Positions 47,859-57,882 of a DNA stretch of 64,000 bases are shown here, piece after piece (within the stretch, counting starts at the first letter, position 1; each line of letters opens with the position of its first letter). The stretch spans positions 892,304 to 956,303 of the forward strand of contig NZ_DS022294.1 in NCBI RefSeq assembly GCF_000153765.1, written 5' to 3'. The position numbers were made by a program, and so were the translations under genes. Under the pieces are notes generated by a model. It did not search any database, was not told the DNA's origin, and saw only the letters and a list, made by a program, of their open reading frames with translations. The DNA is from Mariprofundus ferrooxydans PV-1. Its GTDB lineage: Bacteria; Pseudomonadota; Zetaproteobacteria; Mariprofundales; Mariprofundaceae.

Positions 47859-48391
47859 AGTCACGTGATAAACGGCAAGGCATTGTGCTGGTGCATACCG
47901 GTGAGGGCAAAGGCAAATCATCCAGCGCTTTCGGCGTAGCCTTTCGTGCCGCAGGCTGGGGCATGAAGGTATGCGTGATCCAGTTTATCAAGGGCAAATG
48001 GAAAACCGGCGAAGAGCGGGCTGCGAAAAAGTTCGATAATATCGAGTGGCATGCGCTCGGCGACGGTTTTACATGGGATACCAAAAACCCGGAGCAGGAT
48101 ATTAAAACCAGCCGCGGGATATGGGAGCTGTGCAAGGAAAAGGTCCGCTCACATGAGTTTGACCTGCTGGTTTTCGATGAGATCAACTATTGCAGCGGTT
48201 ATGGCTGGATCACCGGCGAAGAGATTGCCGCCTTCATCCGCGAAGAGAAGCCAAAATGGATGCATATGGTTCTGACCGGCCGGGGTGCCGCCCCCGAGGT
48301 GATCGAAGTAGCCGATACCGTCACCGAAATGAAGATGGTAAAGCATGCCTATGAATCCGGCATCTCCGCCACGCAGGGCATTGAGTTCTGA
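47855..48391 (+). CDS. cobO: Cob(I)yrinic acid a,c-diamide adenosyltransferase
   Basis: A 178-residue enzyme of the CobO/BtuR/CobA family that transfers adenosyl from ATP to the corrinoid cobalt. The unusual P-loop is HTGEGKGKSSSAFG, followed by IQFIKGKWKTGEE, and LVFDEINYCSGYGW. The last gene of the B12 operon, coupled to btuD by four bases. With CobQ it would make imported corrinoids usable. Confidence 0.95.
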   Translation: MKSRDKRQGIVLVHTGEGKGKSSSAFGVAFRAAGWGMKVCVIQFIKGKWKTGEERAAKKFDNIEWHALGDGFTWDTKNPEQDIKTSRGIWELCKEKVRSHEFDLLVFDEINYCSGYGWITGEEIAAFIREEKPKWMHMVLTGRGAAPEVIEVADTVTEMKMVKHAYESGISATQGIEF

Positions 48392-48577
48392 AGCATCAGT
48401 CTGAGTACTATTCGCATGGACGCCTGATCGCCTTTCAACGAAACTTTGCTGCATTCAAACCATCTCCGCACTACTATTCATAAACTGATCAGCATTTCAG
48501 ACAATTCGAACAGAAAACGAACGTGCAGGATATATGCGTCGTTCACAGACGATATAGAAAAACACGGAGGTTTTTTG

Positions 48578-48649
48578 ATGGGTATTGTTACATGGAGCAG
48601 GCTGGTCAGATATATTGTCCCTGCCGCCGAGGTAGTCGGGCCGTGCTGA
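48578..48649 (+). CDS. 23-codon leader ORF upstream of methyltransferase
   Basis: ATG at 48578 with CGGAGG about eight bases before it. The stop TGA (48647-48649) lies just beyond the GTG (48643) of the methyltransferase, overlapping by seven bases. The peptide MGIVTWSRLVRYIV... resembles nothing known. It could couple translation of the following gene. Confidence 0.35.
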   Translation: MGIVTWSRLVRYIVPAAEVVGPC

Positions 48650-49182
48650 ACCATATTCGTCTTACGCGCGCCTTGCTTAGAAACCCCAAAGCAGTCGGGG
48701 CTCTGGTTCCAAGTTCACGTTACCTTGCATCACAAATGGTGGGGTTGTTACCACTGGAAACCGAAGTGGTGGTGGAATTCGGCGCCGGCACGGGGCCAAT
48801 GACAAAAGCACTGCTTGATACCGGCTTTTCTCCTGACAACCTGTATGTATTCGAACTATCCGAGCAGTTGTGTCTGCATTTAAAGAACCGCTTCCCGGCG
48901 GTACATGTTATTAACGCTTCTGCCGCTGACATCATGGATCTTGATCGCAAGGTTTGCGCCATCATCTCTTCGCTGCCGTTGAAAAGCATACCGGATGCAA
49001 CTGTAAGTGAGATATTGGCAGCAGCGCAAAAAAAACTTCGCCCCGGCGGTTACTTTGTGCAGTTCACATACGACCTGATAAGGTACCATGAGGTATTTGA
49101 TGTCGGCTTCAGGCATGTCAGTAAACACGTGGTTTGGGCCAATCTGCCTCCGGCTCGTATTGATATATTTCAAAAAATTTAG
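48643..49182 (+). CDS. Class I SAM methyltransferase, phospholipid N-methyltransferase-like
   Basis: A 179-residue protein. The opening LTRALLRNPKAVGALVPSSRYLA is typical of PmtA-like phospholipid N-methyltransferases, and the SAM motif is VEFGAGTGPMTKAL. A later segment DLIRYHEVFDVGF fits the family. The frame is open from 48523, but GAGGT nine bases before the GTG at 48643 and family N-termini support the short form. PmtA enzymes methylate phosphatidylethanolamine; whether this one does is not shown. Confidence 0.75.
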   Translation: MLNHIRLTRALLRNPKAVGALVPSSRYLASQMVGLLPLETEVVVEFGAGTGPMTKALLDTGFSPDNLYVFELSEQLCLHLKNRFPAVHVINASAADIMDLDRKVCAIISSLPLKSIPDATVSEILAAAQKKLRPGGYFVQFTYDLIRYHEVFDVGFRHVSKHVVWANLPPARIDIFQKI

Positions 49183-49354
49183 AGGCTTTTTCAGCTCTCC
49201 CTGTTCTCCAGCGCATCCGTTTTCCCGAACTATTTTGACCGGACAAGGTTCAATCGTGCAGTATGACCCTACACGGCAGCCGGCCCCGCTTACGGAAGAA
49301 GAACCCGCACCTGCCATGGCATGTATGGTATAAAAGGATGGATATGAGGCGCAT

Positions 49355-51613
49355 ATGAGCGTTGATCAAACCAAACCTGACCTGGAAACGCAGTCAATAC
49401 GGCTGGCGATTGACGGCATGCGCTGCGCCGGTTGTGTCAGCAAGGTAGAAGCCGCGCTGGGAGGCCTGCCCGGCGTACGTCAGGCCAGCGTCAATCTGGT
49501 GGATCGAACTGCGTCGGTACAGGCAGATCAGAGCCTCTCAACAGATGCGCTGATTGCAGCAGTACAGTCGGTCGGATTTGATGCCAGCACGCTCCGGGGC
49601 ATGGAGAATATAGCTGAGCAACAGGCGGCAGAAACCGCTCACATGAAAAGCCTGTTCAGTCGCTTTTTAGTCGCCGCTCTGGTCGGGCTACCCCTGTTTC
49701 TCAATATGTTTTTTCATTACTTGCCCGGCATCACAGGGCATATGCCCGTATGGCTGAGTATTGGCCTGATCACACTAGCGGTGATGGCTTATGCCGGTCG
49801 CCATTTCTATATCGGAGCATGGCGAGCCTTCCTCCATCATTCGGCCAGCATGGATACGCTGATTGCCATCGGCACAGGTACCGCGTGGCTCTATTCGATG
49901 GCATTGATTTTCTGGCCGCAGATAGTGCCTGATGCAGTGGCCAGTATGGGGCGGCATGCGTATTTCGATGCCTCATTGATTATCATCGCCCTGATCAATC
50001 TGGGGCAGACGCTGGAGGTGCGCGCACGCGGCAAAACCAGCCAGGCTATTCGCCGGCTGATCGGGTTGCAGGCCAGTCACGCACGCGTAGTGCGTGATGA
50101 ACGGGAAGTGGATATCCCCATAGCCGAAGTCATACCCGGCGATGTGATCCGGGTGCGCCCCGGTGAAAAAATACCGGTGGACGGAGCAGTGCTGGAAGGG
50201 GATTCCAGCGTCGATGAATCAATGCTGACCGGTGAGCCGATGCCGGTACGCAAGCAGTCCGGTGATGCGGTCGTAGGCGGTACCATCAATACTTCCGGCA
50301 GCTTTCTCTACACAGCCAGTCATGTCGGCAGCGACACGGTACTGGCACACATTATCGAGATGGTAAACAATGCTCAGGCATCCAAACCGAAGATCGGTCG
50401 TATTGTCGATAAGGTTGCAGGCGTGTTTGTGCCGACGGTACTGATTATTGCAGTAGTGACTGCACTGGCCTGGCTCAATTTCGGGCCGGAGCCGCGCATC
50501 AGTTTTGCGCTGATTGCAGCGATGAGCGTACTAATCATCGCCTGCCCCTGCGCGCTGGGACTGGCCACGCCGATTTCGCTGATTGTCGGTGTCGGCAAGG
50601 CAGCCGAGTTCGGCATCCTGATTCGAAAGGGCGAAGCACTCGAGCGTGCCTCGAAGCTTACCACTATCGTGCTGGACAAAACCGGTACCGTAACCGCAGG
50701 AAAACCGGCTGTAACCGATATCATCGGCGACGATCAGCAGGCGATTATCCGCCTGGCTGCAGCTCTCGAGCAGGGCAGCGAACACCCGCTGGCTGCCGCC
50801 ATTGTCGCTAAATCCGGCGACATCAGCTTGCCGCCGTGTGATCAGTTTGAGGCGATTTCCGGTCATGGTGTCAGCGGGCGGGTGGATGGGCATGCCATCC
50901 TGCTGGGTAATACGGCCCTGATGGCGAAGTACAATGTCACTGTTGATGCAGCAAACAGCGCGCAGATAACTGCACTCTCAGCAGAGGCTAAAACGCCCGT
51001 ACTGCTCGCCCGGGACGGTATACTGATTGGCATGATTGCCATCGCCGATCCCATCAAATCGGACTCGAAAGCCGCCATTGCACAGATGCAGGAGCTGGGG
51101 CTGGAGGTGGTGATGCTCACCGGGGATAATCGCCAGACAGCCGAAGCCGTTGCAGCCCAGGTCGGTATCACACATATTTTCGCTGACGTCATGCCTGCGG
51201 ACAAGGATGGCAAAGTGGCTGAGTTGCAAGCTGCCGGCGCGATCGTTGCCATGGTAGGCGATGGCATTAATGATGCGCCGGCGCTCTCGCGGGCCGATGT
51301 GGGGTTTGCAATCGGGGCCGGTACCGATGTCGCGATCGAATCTGCGGATATCACACTGATCCGCTCTTCGCTCGATGGCGTGGTGATTGCCATCGCTATT
51401 TCAAAGGCCACGCTGCGCAATATCAAACAGAATCTGTTTGGTGCATTCATCTATAACAGTCTGGGCATCACGGTTGCCGCAGGCCTTCTCTATCCGCTGA
51501 TGGGGCTGATGCTCAATCCGATGCTGGCTGGTTTGGCGATGGCCATGTCATCGGTCACGGTCGTAAGCAATGCAAACCGGCTGCGCCTGTTCCGACCGGA
51601 GGGCAGGCCATGA
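49355..51613 (+). CDS. copA: Copper-translocating P-type ATPase (P1B, CopA-like)
   Basis: A 752-residue heavy-metal pump. One N-terminal heavy-metal-associated domain has the metal site MRCAGC (Cys24, Cys27). Eight membrane helices include the transport motif CPCALG (Cys397, Cys399), the phosphorylated Asp441 lies in DKTGTVT, and the ATP-binding motif SEHPLA and hinge [10 protein letters not shown] are intact. The CPC motif with a single CxxC domain fits Cu+ export. ATGA overlap joins it to the cupredoxin gene below. Confidence 0.95.
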   Translation: MSVDQTKPDLETQSIRLAIDGMRCAGCVSKVEAALGGLPGVRQASVNLVDRTASVQADQSLSTDALIAAVQSVGFDASTLRGMENIAEQQAAETAHMKSLFSRFLVAALVGLPLFLNMFFHYLPGITGHMPVWLSIGLITLAVMAYAGRHFYIGAWRAFLHHSASMDTLIAIGTGTAWLYSMALIFWPQIVPDAVASMGRHAYFDASLIIIALINLGQTLEVRARGKTSQAIRRLIGLQASHARVVRDEREVDIPIAEVIPGDVIRVRPGEKIPVDGAVLEGDSSVDESMLTGEPMPVRKQSGDAVVGGTINTSGSFLYTASHVGSDTVLAHIIEMVNNAQASKPKIGRIVDKVAGVFVPTVLIIAVVTALAWLNFGPEPRISFALIAAMSVLIIACPCALGLATPISLIVGVGKAAEFGILIRKGEALERASKLTTIVLDKTGTVTAGKPAVTDIIGDDQQAIIRLAAALEQGSEHPLAAAIVAKSGDISLPPCDQFEAISGHGVSGRVDGHAILLGNTALMAKYNVTVDAANSAQITALSAEAKTPVLLARDGILIGMIAIADPIKSDSKAAIAQMQELGLEVVMLTGDNRQTAEAVAAQVGITHIFADVMPADKDGKVAELQAAGAIVAMVGDGINDAPALSRADVGFAIGAGTDVAIESADITLIRSSLDGVVIAIAISKATLRNIKQNLFGAFIYNSLGITVAAGLLYPLMGLMLNPMLAGLAMAMSSVTVVSNANRLRLFRPEGRP

Positions 51614-51975
51614 TAGTGATCAACCTGACCGGATTATTGCTGATCGCTTTCATTATCTGGTGGTTCTGGCTCTATCGCCCGTCTGCCGGCGTAGCCGCAA
51701 CGCCGGGCCAGATTATCGAAATTCGCGTCAAAGATGGTGTCTACGAACCATCGCTGATCGAGGCCTCTCTCGGCAAGGGCATTTCACTACGCTTTATACG
51801 TGAGGATGCAGCCGCCTGCGCCGAACAGGTGCTCTTCCCGGATCTGGGCATCCGGAAAGAGTTGCCGCTGGGCAAGCCTGTCATCATCAGGCTGGTACCG
51901 GATCAGGTCGGGGATTTCACATTTCAGTGCCAGATGGGCATGTATCGCGGCACTTTGCGCGTTCTAAACCAATAA
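51610..51975 (+). CDS. Membrane-anchored cupredoxin-like protein
   Basis: A 121-residue protein with one N-terminal helix ([17 protein letters not shown]) and a beta-rich domain of the EfeO-type cupredoxin kind. The copper-site region shows [19 protein letters not shown] and [12 protein letters not shown], with Cys and Met residues as likely ligands. Its stop-start overlap with the copper ATPase suggests it accepts or delivers copper at the periplasmic face, an inference from context. Confidence 0.85.
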   Translation: MIVINLTGLLLIAFIIWWFWLYRPSAGVAATPGQIIEIRVKDGVYEPSLIEASLGKGISLRFIREDAAACAEQVLFPDLGIRKELPLGKPVIIRLVPDQVGDFTFQCQMGMYRGTLRVLNQ

Positions 51976-52116
51976 GCCGGACGTTCTTTCGCACTCATGT
52001 GATCTGTTGCACTGTTTGAATCTCCAGACTCTCTCAGCTTTTCCGCCATGAACAGCTCTTTTGATCATCACAAAAGTCGCTGCGTTCAAACAAACCATAG
52101 AAGGATAAAATCATTC

Positions 52117-52998
52117 ATGCGAAATTATATGAGCTGGGTACATCTTGTAGCGCTGACATGCGTACTCTCTTTGCCTTCCACATTACTCGCCGCAGAACTG
52201 CCATGGGCTGACCTGCTGAAAGTCTTGCAGGATGAGCAATCCGAGAGCGTGCGCAATATGTCGAAACAGGATCGCGTTATTCTGCAGGCGCAGATATTAC
52301 TTAACATGCATCAACATGGCCGGGCAATGAAGCTGCTGGCCAACCAATCAGGCAGCCCGCTGGTGACCATGCTCAAGGTTGAGGCGGACCACCAGAGGCG
52401 TATTGCTGCAGTGCGCCGTGCCGGCGGCAGTTTGCGGGAGGTGCATATGGATTTCCCTGCCGGGTACAAGGCTGCTATGGACGAAGTGGATGCCCGCCTG
52501 AATACATTTATAAACTCACCGCAAGTTCAACCCGTGGCTACGAAAAATCTATTCACAGCCTTTGCTTCGCCAGATGATCCATCTGAAATTACCGAACCGG
52601 CTATCCAGGCCCCATCGCTTCAGGGTGGTGAAGATGCGCAGCTCTCTCCTGCTGTACGCAGCGCTGTGCAAACTGCACTTGAGACATGGTATACCGCCTG
52701 GAGTAACCGCGATCTGGATACCTATTTTTCGGCTTATGCGGATGATTTTGATGTGAGTGACCGCTTTCAGAGCATCAGTGCGTGGAAAAAATACAAGACG
52801 TGGGCCATCACAAAACATGCTTTTATCGCCGTCAGGGTCAAGAACATCACGATGAACGCCATATCATCAGACACTTTGCGGGTGCAATTTCTGCAATATT
52901 ATCGCTCCGATACGTTGAATACGGATGCTCTAAAAACACTTGTATTCAGACAGACCCCGAACGGATGGAAAATTATTCATGAATCCATTTCAGGCTAA
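52117..52998 (+). CDS. Exported protein with C-terminal NTF2-like domain
   Basis: A 293-residue protein. The signal peptide ends near LLAAE. The middle contains a helical, TPR-like stretch (QAQILLNMHQHGRAMKLLANQ) and a low-complexity linker. Residues about 180-293 form an NTF2-like domain (VQTALETWYTAWSNRDLDTYFSAYADDF ... WKIIHESISG), similar to the C-terminal domain of Cds6-type L,D-transpeptidases, but no transpeptidase domain is present. The ATG at 52117 is chosen for the signal peptide; the frame opens at 52048. Function unknown, probably envelope-related. Confidence 0.72.
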   Translation: MRNYMSWVHLVALTCVLSLPSTLLAAELPWADLLKVLQDEQSESVRNMSKQDRVILQAQILLNMHQHGRAMKLLANQSGSPLVTMLKVEADHQRRIAAVRRAGGSLREVHMDFPAGYKAAMDEVDARLNTFINSPQVQPVATKNLFTAFASPDDPSEITEPAIQAPSLQGGEDAQLSPAVRSAVQTALETWYTAWSNRDLDTYFSAYADDFDVSDRFQSISAWKKYKTWAITKHAFIAVRVKNITMNAISSDTLRVQFLQYYRSDTLNTDALKTLVFRQTPNGWKIIHESISG

Positions 52999-53196
52999 CG
53001 CAGCTGCTATTAGGCAGCAGGCTTCACGCATAGCTCCTCGTACGTGATACGATCATGTGGCAATAAAACACAGCAGCCAGCATTAGTTGATGAAAAAACC
53101 TAAACTTATCTGCTAATCCGGCGATAGATTGAACAGGGTGTTTGCTTTGTGAGATCGAATCCTCCAAAGCGGACCGGGAAAATGGAGGAGATGCTG

Positions 53197-53640
53197 ATGG
53201 CAATGCTAAAAACCCTTAAAAACTGGTGGACTGAAGAAACCCATAAGCAAAACAATGCGCCTGAACTATCATTCGCAATCACCAAACTGATGGTAGGAAT
53301 GATGGGCATGGATGGTCGCATTGATGCATCTGAACGCGTTGAAATCAATTTTCTGCTGCGCGAGCACTACGGATTAACGGCAATAGAGAGCGACGAACTG
53401 ATTGAGCAGTGTATCAGTAACGATGCTGCAGAGCTGCGCTTCGATAAAGTCGTGAAACAGATCAATGCCAATTATGACATTCCGCAAAGAACCGAAATTC
53501 TCAGACAGATCTGGCAGGTGGCACTGGCGGACGGAGAGATCGACTTTCTCGAAGATCAGTATATCAACCGCCTCTCCGGCCTGATCGGTGTGCCGGTTGA
53601 ATCACTGGTCACTGCAAAACACGTGGTTCAGGCCGAATAA
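53197..53640 (+). CDS. TerB-family protein
   Basis: A 147-residue helical protein of the tellurite-resistance TerB fold: FAITKLMVGMMGMDGRIDASERVEINFLL and the second acidic helix pair IWQVALADGEIDFLEDQYINRL, each with the DG-x-[IV]-x-x-x-E pattern. Several ATGs lie close together; GGAGGAG six bases before 53197 decides for this one. TerB-like proteins often mediate metal or envelope stress responses, but no other ter gene is nearby. Confidence 0.82.
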   Translation: MAMLKTLKNWWTEETHKQNNAPELSFAITKLMVGMMGMDGRIDASERVEINFLLREHYGLTAIESDELIEQCISNDAAELRFDKVVKQINANYDIPQRTEILRQIWQVALADGEIDFLEDQYINRLSGLIGVPVESLVTAKHVVQAE

Positions 53641-53713
53641 GCCACACTCTGACAGCATGTAAATCAACTGTCGGCACTTTGCGATGCGTCTGTAAGGTGG
53701 CACCATAAGCGGC

Positions 53714-54466
53714 ATGCAACTGATTGACAGTCACTGTCACCTGGACGATGTCCGCTTTGATCAGGATCGTGATATTATACTGGCGCGCGCAGCCGACCAT
53801 GGCATCGACAGCTATATCGTGCCGGCTGTATCACGCAGCAGCTGGCCGAAACTGCAGACCCTGGCCGCCACACACCACAACACAATCCACCCCGCTTACG
53901 GCCTGCATCCGTGGCTTTGCCTGCAGCATAGCCATGGTGATCTGGATCAGCTGCCTCTGTTTCTCGAGCAGGCTGTCGCAGTAGGGGAGTGTGGTCTGGA
54001 TGGCGGCCGGGCCAACAGCGGTGAACAACTGTACTGGTTCCGTGCCCAGCTTGATCTGGCGCTGGCAATGCACCTGCCGGTTATTATCCATGCTTATAAA
54101 GCCGTTGATGAGGTCTGCCGTGAACTACGCCGAAGACCGGCATTAACCGGTGTCATCCACGGTTTTTCCGGTAGCCCCCAACAGGCAGAAACCGTGATCA
54201 CCCAGGGCTTTTATCTCGGTATCGGTAGCAGCATCACCTATCCGCAAAATAAACGCCTGCAAGGCATCGTGACCGAAATGCCGCTGGAGCGGCTACTGAT
54301 CGAGAGCGATGCGCCTGATCAACCGCCATATACCCGCAGGGGGCAACGCAACGAGCCGGCTTTTCTGCTCGAAATTGTGCAGCAACTCGCTACGCTTCGC
54401 GCCGCAGATACAGCAAGCATCGCAGATCAATGCAATCGCAATGTCAGGGAGTTATTCAGACTGTGA
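53714..54466 (+). CDS. TatD-family metal-dependent DNase
   Basis: A 250-residue TIM-barrel hydrolase. The HxH metal motif is IDSHCHLDDVRF, and further ligands are in VGECGLDGG, PVIIHAYKA, GVIHGFSGS and LLIESDAPDQPP. Family members are 3'-5' exonucleases; members differ in substrate. The TGA stop overlaps the GTG start of tcdA, so the two are coupled. Confidence 0.92.
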   Translation: MQLIDSHCHLDDVRFDQDRDIILARAADHGIDSYIVPAVSRSSWPKLQTLAATHHNTIHPAYGLHPWLCLQHSHGDLDQLPLFLEQAVAVGECGLDGGRANSGEQLYWFRAQLDLALAMHLPVIIHAYKAVDEVCRELRRRPALTGVIHGFSGSPQQAETVITQGFYLGIGSSITYPQNKRLQGIVTEMPLERLLIESDAPDQPPYTRRGQRNEPAFLLEIVQQLATLRAADTASIADQCNRNVRELFRL

Positions 54467-55209
54467 GTCATGCCCAGGAACGTACCCAGATTCTGACCGG
54501 AGTGAGCGGCCTTAAACACCTGACTGACTGCCATGTGCTGGTAGTCGGGCTCGGCGGTGTCGGCGGAGCCGCTGCTGAAGCAGTCGCCCGGGCAGGAATC
54601 GGACAAATGACCATCGTGGATCACGACAAGGTCGGTATCTCAAACATCAACCGCCAACTGGTCAGCACCCATAGCGTCATCGGCCGTAATAAAGCTGAGG
54701 TGATGGGGGAGCGGCTGATGGATATCAATCCGGAACTGAAACTCAACAGCCATGTCGGCTTTCTCGATCCGCATAATATGGAATCATTTCTGTTGGCGGG
54801 GAATTTCGACTATGTGATCGACTGCATTGATTCGGTGGCCTGCAAGGCGGTGCTGGTGGCTACATGCCAACGCCACGGTATTCCGGTTGCATCCAGCCTC
54901 GGAGCCGGCGGCAGGCTCGATGTAACACAGGCTGAAATCACTACACTGGATAAAACCTATAACTGCGGACTGGCAGTCAACCTGCGCCGCAAACTGCGCC
55001 GGGCCGGTGCATCGCTGGATTACCCGGTAGTCTTTTCGGGTGAATTTCCGATCAAGCCACTGCCGCAGGCACCGGTCAGCAATAATCCCGAGCATCTGCC
55101 GCGCGCCGTCAACGGCACTATTTCCTATATGCCCAACCTGTTCGGCTTCATGCTGGCGGGCTTTGTGATCAAACAATTGCTGGATTCAACAGCGGGGAGT
55201 CAATCATGA
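54463..55209 (+). CDS. tcdA: tRNA threonylcarbamoyladenosine dehydratase
   Basis: A 248-residue ThiF/E1-like enzyme that cyclises t6A37 to ct6A in tRNA. The nucleotide motif is VVGLGGVGGAAAEAVARAG, the core has ISNINRQLVSTHSVIG, and the catalytic Cys region is NYNCGLA-like (TYNCGLAVNLRRKLR). The frame is open to 54430, but the GTG at 54463 overlaps the tatD stop as GTGA. tsaB elsewhere in the window belongs to the same modification pathway. Confidence 0.9.
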   Translation: MSHAQERTQILTGVSGLKHLTDCHVLVVGLGGVGGAAAEAVARAGIGQMTIVDHDKVGISNINRQLVSTHSVIGRNKAEVMGERLMDINPELKLNSHVGFLDPHNMESFLLAGNFDYVIDCIDSVACKAVLVATCQRHGIPVASSLGAGGRLDVTQAEITTLDKTYNCGLAVNLRRKLRRAGASLDYPVVFSGEFPIKPLPQAPVSNNPEHLPRAVNGTISYMPNLFGFMLAGFVIKQLLDSTAGSQS

Positions 55210-55508
55210 GTTTCTGGAAGCGTAAAAGAGCGACGGCCAGTGCCCGCCATATTCTGGTGCCCGATCGAGCACAATGCGAAGCCCTGAAAGCCGAAATTGA
55301 GGCTGGTGCCGACTTTGCCGAACTGGCCAGAAAGCACTCAACCTGTCCCTCAGCCAGCAAGGGTGGCGACCTCGGCGAATTCCGCGAGCGTCAGATGGTT
55401 AAGGAGTTCAATGACGTGGTCTTTTCGGCCGAGTTGCACACCGTGCACGGACCGGTCAAAACACAGTTCGGTTACCACCTGATTGAAATTACCGCCCGCA
55501 ACAAGTAA
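55206..55508 (+). CDS. ppiC: Cytoplasmic parvulin-type peptidyl-prolyl isomerase
   Basis: A 100-residue single-domain parvulin. The signature blocks are ARHILVPDRAQCEALKAEIEAGADFAELARKHSTCPSA, GGDLGEF and TQFGYHLIEI. There is no signal peptide, which fits PpiC. ATGA overlap with tcdA. It would speed proline isomerisation in folding. Confidence 0.92.
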   Translation: MSFWKRKRATASARHILVPDRAQCEALKAEIEAGADFAELARKHSTCPSASKGGDLGEFRERQMVKEFNDVVFSAELHTVHGPVKTQFGYHLIEITARNK

Positions 55509-55589
55509 AAGATAGGAACCCGGATGGGGGAAGCAGCATTGAACTTAAGCATTCAATGCGTATTCTGCGCCGCCTTAACGGAGACTCCT

Positions 55590-56303
55590 ATGAAATTTAT
55601 TTTTACACTGCTCATGATCTGCTCACTGGCCATGCCGGCTCTTGCCGCCGATGTGCAACCGACTGACGAGTGGAAAAACAGCTCGGAAATCGGCGCCCTG
55701 CAAACATCTGGCAATACCCGCACGCTGACTCTGAATGCCAAAACCAGAATGAGTCATGAAGGTCGCCATCTGCGCGATACATTCGAGGCAAGCGCCCATG
55801 CCGCCACAGATCGCAATACGACGACGGCCGAAAAATATACAGCCAGCCTGCAAGAGGACTGGAAAATAACCGATCGCGACTATCTGCTTCTCCGCATTGG
55901 TTTTATCACTGACCGCTTCTCCGGTTTTCGTCGCCGCACGAGCGAAACCATCGGTTACGGACGCGACCTGATTAAAAGCGATGCCTTCGAGTGGAATATG
56001 GAACTCGGCGGCGGTCTACGCCAGAGCAAGCTGACCAATAACACATCAAACAACGAGTCGATTGTCCGCGGATCCACGCGTGCACAGTGGCAGATCGCCG
56101 ATTCAGCCACTCTGATCCAGAAACTTTCCACTGAAGGCGGTAAAAGCGGCTGGGCATCCAAATCGGTAACCGCCCTGCAACAGAAAATTAACTCACATCT
56201 GGCCAGCAAAATAAGCCTGACACTGGAACACAATAGCAAAGTACCCACCGGCAGGAAAAAACTCGATATTGAAACGGCTATTACACTGGTAGTTAATTAT
56301 TAA
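55590..56303 (+). CDS. DUF481 (YdiY-like) outer-membrane beta-barrel protein
   Basis: A 237-residue exported protein. The signal peptide is FIFTLLMICSLAMPALAAD. The rest alternates hydrophobic and polar residues in barrel-like strands, with the DUF481 pattern (WKNSSEIGALQTSGNTRTLTLNAKTRMSH ... RDYLLLRIGFITDRFSGFRRR) and a C-terminal ITLVVNY. The longer frame starts at 55524 without signal; GGAG before the ATG at 55590 favours the short one. Function of the family is unclear. Confidence 0.88.
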   Translation: MKFIFTLLMICSLAMPALAADVQPTDEWKNSSEIGALQTSGNTRTLTLNAKTRMSHEGRHLRDTFEASAHAATDRNTTTAEKYTASLQEDWKITDRDYLLLRIGFITDRFSGFRRRTSETIGYGRDLIKSDAFEWNMELGGGLRQSKLTNNTSNNESIVRGSTRAQWQIADSATLIQKLSTEGGKSGWASKSVTALQQKINSHLASKISLTLEHNSKVPTGRKKLDIETAITLVVNY

Positions 56304-56333
56304 TGTCCTACCCTGTTGAGGAGGAGGCAACAT

Positions 56334-57023
56334 TTACCAAACAGGGATCATTGCCAGCAGGTCAGTGACAGAGCCATGCAGTGACGCATCAACGCCTCGA
56401 GGCATGGGCATTAACCAGATCCCTGCTATAACCGCGCTATATAGCAGCAGATAGGAGAGCCATGCAGCGGGAGAAAACAGGGTCAACGCCGTGCCGAACG
56501 ACTGTTTGAGGTGACTACCCGTCAAATTCACGCTGAAAGCCTCATCCAGCAGCAGGTGTAGCAGATATCCGCATGTGACAAAAGCCGCCGCTAACCAGGT
56601 GAAATGCAGCGACCATCCTGCCAGCTGATGACCCAGTGCAATCGTAACCAGCCCCGCCAGCAGTGCAGCCGGGAGAGAGTGAAACAGACCGCGATGCACT
56701 GTAATACGGGCAAACAGGTTCAGTACGATGTAGCGCATCACCACGGCCCCGGCTCCGGCACATGCCAGCAACTGCCATAGCGGCAATTTACCCTGCCACC
56801 CGAGAAGAATAAGCAAGGCGGTAGCCAGACTGAACAGACGAAAAAGCCATTGGGCCGGCACCGAATGATCGGAATCGATATCCGGCAACAGCCCGGCTAC
56901 TGTGCCGAATGTAAACAATCCCGCCGCTTCAGTCTGATTCACCATACCTGCCTGCAGACAGATACCGGTTGCAACCAATGATCCGACAGCCGCGACCGCA
57001 ATATGGGTTTTGAAGTTGGCCAT
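56334..57023 (-). CDS. YdjM-like membrane protein (LexA-regulated hydrolase family)
   Basis: A 229-residue inner-membrane protein with about five helices. The opening MANFKTHIAVAA and the acidic motif GLLPDIDSDHS, with RGLFHSLPAALLAG later, are the conserved His/Asp pattern of the YdjM (metal-dependent hydrolase) family. In E. coli YdjM is part of the SOS response; no LexA box is looked for with confidence here. The activity is not established. Confidence 0.85.
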   Translation of the reverse strand: MANFKTHIAVAAVGSLVATGICLQAGMVNQTEAAGLFTFGTVAGLLPDIDSDHSVPAQWLFRLFSLATALLILLGWQGKLPLWQLLACAGAGAVVMRYIVLNLFARITVHRGLFHSLPAALLAGLVTIALGHQLAGWSLHFTWLAAAFVTCGYLLHLLLDEAFSVNLTGSHLKQSFGTALTLFSPAAWLSYLLLYSAVIAGIWLMPMPRGVDASLHGSVTDLLAMIPVW

Positions 57024-57189
57024 GATTTCCTCTCAACATTGATGCACGAGAGAAGGCTACAGCCAGAGATGATACCCGACGGTGAGCCGGCTCACGCCAG
57101 ACTCACGATCCGGTTGCCGCAACAGAGAACTTAAAACTGTTCCTTATCGATGCATACAGATTTTCATTTTTGATTGCAGTGACTAAAGG

Positions 57190-57882
57190 TTATAGCCCCT
57201 TTTTGCTGGCCAACGTCAACCCGTCGGCCAGAGGCAACATCGCCATATCGATTCGACTATCTCTGTAGAGCATGTTGTTAAATGCGCGAATGGCATTGGT
57301 GGATGGCTCCTGATTGTCAGGATCAATGACACTGCCACCCCACAGAGTATTATCGATGGCGATCAGGCCCCCGACGCGCAACAGTTCAAGACTGCGCTCG
57401 TAGTAAGCTGTATAATTCACCTTATCCGCATCAATAAAGACAAAATCAAACGAGCCTGCAGCACCATCGATCAGCAGTCTGTCCAGTGTTTCGAGCGCCG
57501 GCGCAAGCTGCAGATCAATGCGATCGCTAACCTCCGCCTGCTCCCAGAACCGGCGAGCCACATTCGTCCACGCTTCGGAAAGATCGCAACTGATGATTTT
57601 TCCATCTGCCGGCATTGCCAGAGCCATCCACAGGGTGGCATAACCGGTATAGGTGCCCACCTCCAGAATCCGACGCGCCCCGGTCAGGCGAATCAGCATA
57701 GCCATCAGCTGCCCCTGTTCGGGCGCCGAGCGCATCACTGAAAGCTCTTCCTGCTCTGTAGCCGCACGCAACGCCTGCAGAATAGCCGGTTCCCTGACAC
57801 CAACCTGTTGAACATAGGTGGCCAGGGCGGCGTTCAGCCCCAGCGTATGATTAGCCAACCAAGGCTTCCAGTTCGCGGACAC
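57190..57882 (-). CDS. SAM-dependent O-methyltransferase (COMT/CCoAOMT type)
   Basis: A 230-residue enzyme of the family-3 O-methyltransferases. The SAM motif is ILEVGTYTGYATLWMALAMPADG, with DFVFIDADKVNYTAYYE and LIAIDNTLWGGSV completing the metal-dependent catechol-type active site. AGGAAG on the minus strand precedes the GTG at 57882; a GTG at 57912 is the longer option. It overlaps the end of the TudS gene by about 30 bases. Substrate unknown. Confidence 0.88.
   Translation of the reverse strand: MSANWKPWLANHTLGLNAALATYVQQVGVREPAILQALRAATEQEELSVMRSAPEQGQLMAMLIRLTGARRILEVGTYTGYATLWMALAMPADGKIISCDLSEAWTNVARRFWEQAEVSDRIDLQLAPALETLDRLLIDGAAGSFDFVFIDADKVNYTAYYERSLELLRVGGLIAIDNTLWGGSVIDPDNQEPSTNAIRAFNNMLYRDSRIDMAMLPLADGLTLASKKGL

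Noticed and set aside
49256..49333. 25-codon ORF (VQYDPTRQPAPLTEEE...) before the copper ATPase
   Set aside because: Weak ribosome site, no coupling, no recognisable feature; not strong enough to call.
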